A DNA stretch of 64,000 nucleotides from Daldinia sp. FL1419 (lineage: Eukaryota; Ascomycota; Sordariomycetes; Xylariales; Hypoxylaceae): the NCBI GenBank assembly GCA_025201765.1, contig MU623422.1:1-64000 (forward strand), in the 5' to 3' direction. Below are positions 58,158-64,000 of the stretch, one piece after another. The notes beneath the pieces were generated by a model. It was not told the DNA's origin and did not search any database. It saw nothing but the letters and a program-made list of their open reading frames with translations. Each line of letters opens with the position of its first letter. Position 1 is the stretch's first letter. A program made the translations under genes and the position numbers.

Positions 58158-59770
58158 AATGGAAGGGGGAATAATTTGGTCGTGTGCTCGGTGAATTAGT
58201 TAGGTGGGATAATTTTTAGGAGGGGAGCTTGTTTGCTCGATTTGGCGATACGTAGGATTAAAAAAAAAAAAAAAAAATAGGGAGGAATGTGGGATGGGAG
58301 TTTGCAAGTAGAATAATGCAAAGAGTTTTTTGCGCAACAATATTGGGTTTTTTTTTTCGGGGTTTAACTTCGAGGCTCTAGGTTAGGTAACTAAAAGTGA
58401 AGTCGTGAGGTTTGTGAGGTATGTGATAAAATCGAAGAAATGATGCAGTTAGAGCAGTTTTTGGACCGACTTGGTTGGTCTTATTATTAGTCTTTTGGGT
58501 CACTAGGTCCTTGGTCCTTGGGTTTGAAAGTGGATGTTGTGGATGTGATTTTTCTGCAAGTGCGAGTTTTTTGGGGTCCAAAAAGTTAAGAGATCGGAAT
58601 TTTTCAGCCAGGGTTGCCCGTTACCCGTTACCTTGTACCAGAAAGACGTCAATAGGTAAAAAGGTGCATGTACCTACCTACATACCTAGTGGTATGTATG
58701 TATTGTAGGTAGTTACCCCTCTCAATTCACTAACAACCTAAGTACTTGAATAATCGACGGTACCTTGTTTAACACAACTTCAAAGTTTCTTAATAAGATA
58801 GGTATGTATAATATTTGCTGGCTCAAGGACAGTGGTTCATATTTCACGAGGCGATTTTTATAAATTGATTGCCATCTTATGAGGTAAAAAGTCACGATAT
58901 AAAGAGGAATCATGTTAACCTACCAGTTAGTTTAGTTGAGTTGACCTCAAATCAAGTATGTCTTTCATTCAATCAAGCTACATCTTACCCTAGACCCGCC
59001 TTTTTTCAGGCCCCAATAACCCCTCCAATGCTCTCCAACTAGTGTACTCTCCTAATCCAACGGCTCATGCAATAGCTCCCGGTCTGACAACTGGTACCTC
59101 CACGGTAACCCTGAGCCCTACATAGGGCATTGTACTCTACTACATACTAATGTAGTACGTGCCAGGTACTCAAGTACTTGTTTTATCCATCAGGGAAACT
59201 TGGAGAAACTCTCAGAATTGCGAAGTGGAACAATGATTAAAATCCAGTACTTACATGTAGCCCGTAGGTTAAATCGTACGTTCTTTCATTCAGTCGTCGT
59301 CCGCTACAGTAAGTACGTACATGGTTTGGATCGTATGTATTTGACAATGTTTTATATTTGGATTCCCTTTCCTTTATTGACTTGCTTCCACGTAGCTATC
59401 CTTGTAGTAGGTAAATACCTGTCTTGCGGTTGTGTTGTATGTCTTCAATAAACACTACCTACCCCAGAAAGCCTCGCGTTTGTGTACTAGGTAGACGGCA
59501 AGGCTGAGTTAGGTAGGTACTTAAGGGCCCATCTATGCACCATACGAATATGACCAGCAGCCTCCGTCAAGTCCGGTCCCTAGCGACGTGATGTATCCAC
59601 CTAATCGTCACCTTGCGCAAGGCGCGCTTGATCAAGGTGAGACAAGAGCAAAACGATACCTCTTGAGCTACGCCTTGGCTCCGAATACTCGGCCATCCTC
59701 ATTGGCCAAGTCATAACGCATCGAGGCTGGCTTCTATAATTCCGATATACACCTGCAAGCTCATCTTATT
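58158..59770. other. intergenic region between YAG7 and CENP-W genes
   Basis: 1.6 kb with no supportable gene. Contains an A tract at 58260-58277, a T tract near 58350, and TACCTAGG words near 58670-58715 and 59505-59520. The first 200 bp are the YAG7 promoter. Confidence 0.55.
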
Positions 59771-60209
59771 TCATCCCTTGAATTTGGCTAGTGTATCCTT
59801 GAAGCGTGTCAGTGGTTTTATCTGATGCACTTTTAAATGAACTACATTTGCAACTTACAGCAGTGGCTTTCTTCACACCCCTAGCGCTTATTCCCCTTTC
59901 GCCGGCCTGCTTCGCGTCGATAGCCGCCTCCTTCATAAGTCTAGTTCATACGGTCAATATCCGCTACTCCAATAGAATGGAAATGGGAAAAGAGAATAAA
60001 ACCTTACGTTTGCACGAAGAGCACGTAGTCAAGAAATATCTATAAACAGCGCGCATCGAGTTAGAAAGCATCGGATTAGAACGCGTCGTGGACGCGGAAT
60101 AAGCCAACCTTACCATGACATCGACGTTCTTGCTAACATTGCAATTGGAGTGGGCTTTAACGATCTTCTTCACCGTCGCCCTTGGATATAGCTTTTGCCC
60201 GGGGGCCAT
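59771..60209 (-). CDS. WIP1: CENP-W / Wip1 histone-fold kinetochore protein
   Basis: Four very short exons: 60209-60114, 60039-60008, 59940-59859, 59797-59771, about 78 aa. Each junction has a good donor (GTAAGG, GTAAGG, GTAAGT) and keeps the frame. The spliced product starts MAPGQKLYPRATVKKIVKAH and continues SNCNVSKNVDVMIFLDYVLF, VQTLMKEAAIDAKQAGERG, ISARGVKKATADTLAKFKG. That is a single histone fold of the CENP-W type: short basic N-terminus, central long helix with IFLDYVLFVQTLMKEA, and the ISARxVKKAT strand-loop before the last helix. CENP-W pairs with CENP-T at centromeres as part of the CENP-T-W-S-X complex. Easy to miss because no exon exceeds 32 codons. Confidence 0.85.
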
Positions 60210-62287
60210 TTTGAACTATATTAAACGAGAAAGGCAAGTTTGGATAGACCGAAGATATTCAGATAAATCGATTATGAAATTTGGATTGTTGACTTTGTTG
60301 ACTTTGAAGATGGCAGCTAGCGAAGCTCCACCAATCAACATTGATTAACAGCCGTACTTCGTATGGACGCACGCACGTTGGAGTACGCGGGTACATCAGT
60401 ACGTATCTTCAAGGGAGCTTGGGCCATCGGTACCTTATGTAGGTACCCCTCACCCTAGGACCCTTGACCTAGGTTAGGTACCTAATCGCATAAGACCCAA
60501 ACGTAGGCAGACGAATCCAACTATATCATCACGTGCTACCATCAACATCGACAATTTCCCACCTAAAAGGACGATATGTTGTGCTAACCACATAATACGG
60601 TGCCTGAAGAATGCCTTGAAGGTAGTGATCTACCTACTTATATTATATAAGACTGGAAATTTTAATACATACCTAACTACATCATGCTTAACGTTGTTAA
60701 GTTAAAAACATAAAACTCTTAAGCTTGATTCGACTACGAAATGAACAATATTCACTAGCAAACCCTCCACTAGGGTTTCCAGATCCGCGCGGTTTGGGAG
60801 GTGTTGCCGATATTGACGGAAAGTCTTTGGTCGTGCCAGAATTACCTCTATCTTTTCACAGAGCAAATCCGCCATCGGCTGAGAAAGATGCTCCGGATTC
60901 GGCCAAAGAGATGTTTCCTGTGTGAGAAGAGCATTTATATCCTGAGCAATATTCCCTTTGGAGTATTCATACTAATCGAATACTTCGTAGTCGTCGATTT
61001 TCCTGATATAAACGCCGACTGGTTTTGAAGGGCTGTGATGCTCTCGTCCTTGCTAAACTGCGGGATCTCCGTGGAAGAGGAATAATGAGATAAATCGGTA
61101 TTATTGTGGACGCTAATAGTATTACCTAGCGGGAGCAATTTAATCTGTTCCGCATCAACCGATCCCACGCCAAAAAAATCAAGGTCTTTGAGATGTGACT
61201 AAGCTGCAGGGTGTACTTTAGGACTCGAAGACGCCGAATGTGGAGGGGAGGTGTAATGTGTGGAATAGGAGTAGTAAATTCTACGCGATTTGGCTTACTT
61301 TGGGGGGGATATACCGAGAACCTCATATGAGATTTAGGTAGAATTGTATACTGCTTGTAAAATTCAATAGAACTTAGACAATGGATACCTCTCATACATT
61401 TATCAGTCTATCTAGTGGAGAAATACTTCGAGCTATTAGCTGGCAATCGCTGGTAGTATCTTACTATTCGTTCGGTAAATGCGGACTGAACGGCAAGAAT
61501 TCCGGCCAATCCTACGTTTGGGTACCTTTGCTTTTGATGTGCGATTACTTCCCTATGCATGGCAGGCGGCTAATCTAACTCGCATATACAATGGTAAGAC
61601 GACTGCATATAGGTTGTCACGAGGCTAACCAAGAAGTAAGGAAACAACTTCGTTGCTCCGCGAGGAACCTATCTACAGCTATGGCTAAAGGCGACCGCAT
61701 ACAGAATACCTAAGTCCTTTGTTCTATATGTAGCGCGAGCCAGAAACCTGACAAATATAAGCATTACATTGGCTCAGAGCAAGTCGTTTCATAGCGATTA
61801 ACTACCTAAACGGGAGGTCTCTTGACGCCCCGCTGATAACCAGATACCGTTGCACGAACAAGTCATGCCTTACTGGACGTTTGACCTAATCAGGTACAGT
61901 ATGAGCGATAGATTTTAAAAGAAAGGCGAGAGAACAAGAAGTAGAGCGAGCTGTCTATATGTTAACACACTAAGGGGAAATATATCTATCCCAAGCTAGG
62001 TTAATATCACAACGTACTAAGAGCATGTATACATTGAGCTATACATTAAGCAAGAATGGGGCTTTTTTATATCGGGCACTGATTATTTTGGCGGGACTAT
62101 AAACCCCCTTAAACCAGTGCCCTATCTTTTATTAATTTTCTGTTTTTTTCTGTTTCCTTCTCTTTTCTACCTTTCCAGATATAGCAGAGCCAATATACAC
62201 GACAAGGAGATCATAGATACCCTAGGTAGTATTAGATTGCTAAGGAAGACCATCCTATAGTAATTACAAGCCTCGCTCCCGTTGGCC
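60210..62287. other. intergenic region with possible coding relics
   Basis: 2.1 kb. No intact gene is supportable. On the minus strand about 61190-60935 and 60925-60725 contain protein-like but broken frames (separate entry). TACCTAGG words are dense at 60430-60485. Confidence 0.5.
60725..61190 (-). pseudogene. possible degraded coding segment
   Basis: After an acceptor-like GCTTAG at about 61196 the minus strand reads SHLKDLDFFGVGSVDAEQIK and LLPLGNTISVHNNTDLSHYS for about 85 codons, to a stop at 60935. A second frame just downstream reads TGNISLAESGASFSADGGFA, hits a TGA, and then continues in the same frame as GNSGTTKDFPSISATPPKP. The composition resembles the cytoplasmic tail of a fungal membrane protein, but no start or membrane part is found. 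It may be a relic or chance. Confidence 0.25.
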
Positions 62288-62687
62288 TTAGGAATCTCTG
62301 GGAGGAGGAGTGCTTGATGGCTCTTGGTTAACGAAGTACATCCGTTTACCATCGGCGTTGAAGATATGAACCTCTCCACTTTCAGTTACGTTGCGGAATC
62401 CTTCGGCGCAACAGATGCTGTACTATAGAGAACATGTTAGCAATGATGCGCACGATATATGGTTAGGACGTATTGAAATCCCGGGAATATGGTAGCGGAC
62501 TTACAAATATCGAGTTGCAACCGGTGTTACACGTGTTTGCTGTGCAAAGGCTACAGCCAGTAAAACAGCAGTAGTTTTCATATTGAGCTGCATCCCTATT
62601 TCCCGTTGGGGCGGGATCGGCGCTGAGGGAATATACGGGAGCGCTGATGATGGCGGCAAAGAGGCAGGCAAGACCTAGGAACTGCAT
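62288..62687 (-). CDS. small secreted 8-cysteine protein B (paralogue of the gene at 46.2 kb)
   Basis: Two exons, 62687-62505 and 62422-62288, about 105 aa. The 82-nt intron has GTAAGT, TTGCTAAC and CTATAG. A signal peptide (MQFLGLACLFAAIISAPVYS) is followed by a short linker and the core YCCFTGCSLCTANTCNTGC, then NSIF, YSICCAEGFRNV, HIFNADGKRMYFVNQ and a Pro/Ser tail. Cysteine spacing is CC-x3-C-x2-C-x4-C-x3-C-x7-CC, the same as protein A except for one residue. The C-terminal block (x-EG-x-R-x-V..G..HI-x-N..M-x-F) is also shared. Exon 1 ends at the same codon in both genes; B lacks the second intron of A. Family not recognised; a secreted role in host or microbe interaction is inference. 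Confidence 0.8.
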
Positions 62688-63519
62688 GGTGGGCGAATTC
62701 AACTTTCCGGGATATCTGCGAGTTAACGGACGTAAGAAGCAAGGGTGTTTACTTGAAGATATGTTGTTGACCTTGTTGGTAGAAAGCTATGCGAGTTGTG
62801 CTGGTCGAGAATGTAGAAAAATGATCTTCTAGGCCATGTTTATATAGAGCTTGGTAAGGCATCCTGTTCAGTCTCTGTTACGATACATGTTGCGAGCAAA
62901 CAACTCCTTCATTTGACAGCTAACTATCAAATTATATTAAATCATAATATTAACACATCTACAATCTCTCCATTCCAATCACTCTAAAAAATCCTGGATT
63001 GGATATCTCCGTCTTGAATATGAGAGGAATAGTCACGCTGTGACGTGAAAAATGAGATGCTACCCGAGATAATAAAATGCTTACAGACAGTCCTTGTCCT
63101 TGTTGTTATTGATGATTGCTGGTGATTGAAGTATACGGCGTGGGTAATTCAGGGCCAAGCCGGTATCTAAAAAAGGGGGGATATTGGCACTTGAGGAATA
63201 AACTGACTACCATCATGTTGGATGATACTATTACTAGGAATCTCTAGAGAAGCGAACTTACAGCAATGCACAGGAAGGGATTCATTACTTTGAAGGTTTT
63301 ATTTATTTATTTATTTATTTTTTTAAAAAAATGATAAGAATATTGACAAGCAACTAGGATAGACAGACGTATCCAAACCTTACCCCTTTTACCCAACTGT
63401 ACCACAGTCCACAGCACAGTAACATACTGTACACTCCCATAATCAACAATTCAATCATCTCATCTCCTACAATCACCATCCAGACTCTTCAAACTTATGA
63501 ACTACCTAGGTAATAAATA
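62688..63519. other. divergent promoter region, 8-Cys protein B / SWIM protein
   Basis: 832 bp; TTTA microsatellite at about 63298-63322. No gene seen. Confidence 0.55.
63298..63322 (+). repeat. (TTTA)n microsatellite
   Basis: Five to six TTTA units followed by a T run and an A run. Confidence 0.85.
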
Positions 63520-64000
63520 ATGTCCGCGCCAGTACCAACACCACGGCAATTTCTTACTTCTCTAATAGAAAGCCTCAATTTAATCCCTATTCCCACTTCC
63601 CCACAACCCGGCGCGGGAGCCGGGAACCCGCTTAAGCTCATCCCGCCGGCGCATCGTCCACTACTGACCACTTTATACGCACTGTACCCGTTAACCCTCC
63701 TACCGGCCTTGGACTTACTAGACCGACGTCTGGCAACGCGCATTATAGTCGCACCGCCTGATTCCCCGGAAGACACAGCACCATCAGCCGCGGCTAGAAG
63801 CTCTTCGCCAGCGGTCCGCCCTGATCAAGAAGAAGGAGAACGGCAGCAAAAAACCCCACCAAACCAGCACTCCTTCTACATAGTGCGCTCCGCACAACCC
63901 CGGCACCCGCGGCGCGACGCCTCCTCCGCCCCGGGCCCGCGGTACGTCGTGCGGCCGTCCGCCTGGAACTGCAGCTGCGCAGCGTTTGCCTTTGCCGCGT
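63520..64000 (+). CDS. SWIM zinc-finger protein, N-terminal part (Sws1/Shu2-like), runs off the edge
   Basis: The ATG at 63520 opens a frame that stays open to the end of the window (160 codons, 3' end missing). It begins MSAPVPTPRQFLTSLIESLN, has a conserved-looking helical block (LLTTLYALYPLTLLPALDLL then DRRLATRIIV), a variable Ser/Glu/Gln linker, and ends in HSFYIVRSAQ..YVVRPSAWNCSCAAFAFAA. The WNCSCAAFAF segment is the first half (CxC) of a SWIM zinc finger (CxCx(n)CxH); the CxH would lie beyond the window. Fungal SWIM proteins of this size resemble Sws1/Shu2, partners of Rad51 paralogues in recombination. That assignment is tentative. Confidence 0.75.
   Translation, partial: MSAPVPTPRQFLTSLIESLNLIPIPTSPQPGAGAGNPLKLIPPAHRPLLTTLYALYPLTLLPALDLLDRRLATRIIVAPPDSPEDTAPSAAARSSSPAVRPDQEEGERQQKTPPNQHSFYIVRSAQPRHPRRDASSAPGPRYVVRPSAWNCSCAAFAFAA

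Noticed and set aside
5946..60209. A functional kinetochore/cell-cycle gene cluster (CENP-N, APC10, CENP-W)
   Set aside because: The genes are far apart, on both strands, and interleaved with unrelated metabolic genes; chance co-occurrence is the simpler reading.
1..64000. CRISPR arrays, bacterial operons, ribosome binding sites, rRNA
   Set aside because: No regularly spaced repeats and no rRNA segments; genes are intron-bearing eukaryotic genes.

Overview
This window is nuclear DNA from a filamentous ascomycete (Pezizomycotina, most likely Sordariomycetes). The evidence is short GT..AG introns (about 50-160 nt) with CTAAC-type branch sites, a HET-domain gene, a CFEM/GPI protein, a CYS-3-type bZIP regulator, and a long AT-rich block that looks like repeat-induced point mutation (RIP) of transposons. 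TACCTAGGTA-like words are scattered through most intergenic spacers. The species call is inference.

Layout. 1-0.4 kb: last exon of a small conserved protein. 1.2-3.0 kb (-): a cys-3/metR-like bZIP regulator of sulfur metabolism with a 910-nt intron. 5.9-7.6 kb (+): Chl4/CENP-N. 7.8-9.3 kb (-): TatD-family nuclease, divergent from the ribonucleotide reductase large subunit (10.6-13.5 kb, +), whose promoter carries ACGCG boxes. 13.5-18.3 kb has no supportable gene. 18.35-19.5 kb (+): secreted CFEM GPI-anchored protein. 21.0-23.2 kb (+): HET-domain protein. 23.9-25.6 kb (+): nitrilase. 26.2-27.6 kb (-): Ser/Thr-rich conserved fungal protein, divergent from MLH3 (28.7-31.7 kb, +). Then VPS11 (32.2-35.5 kb, +) and a convergent mitochondrial lipoyltransferase (35.6-37.0 kb, -).

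37.28-44.05 kb is a nested transposon. An LTR retrotransposon (204-bp LTRs, 5-bp target duplication GAAAA) sits inside a short Mutator-like element (about 99-bp inverted repeats, 9-bp target duplication TTAGATACC). Both are heavily RIP-mutated and have no coding capacity left.

After it: chorismate synthase (44.4-45.7 kb, +), a small secreted 8-cysteine protein (46.2-46.6 kb, -), a tRNA-like Pol III candidate (47.5 kb), a POF1-like nucleotidyltransferase (48.0-49.0 kb, -), APC10/DOC1 (49.7-51.1 kb, -), an M1 aminopeptidase (52.1-55.5 kb, +), YAG7-like protein (56.5-58.2 kb, -), CENP-W (59.8-60.2 kb, -, four tiny exons), a second 8-cysteine secreted protein homologous to the first (62.3-62.7 kb, -), and the start of a SWIM zinc-finger protein running off the right edge.

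Most genes are core housekeeping. Cell-cycle and genome-maintenance functions are frequent (CENP-N, CENP-W, APC10, RNR1, MLH3, probably SWIM), but nothing shows that they are co-regulated. The less ordinary parts are the paralogous 8-Cys secreted pair (one copy with a 10-nt microexon), the nested RIPed transposons, the RNR1/HET-domain proximity that recalls Neurospora un-24/het-6, and the Pol III-like unit. All exon boundaries were set by eye from splice consensus, reading frame and family resemblance.
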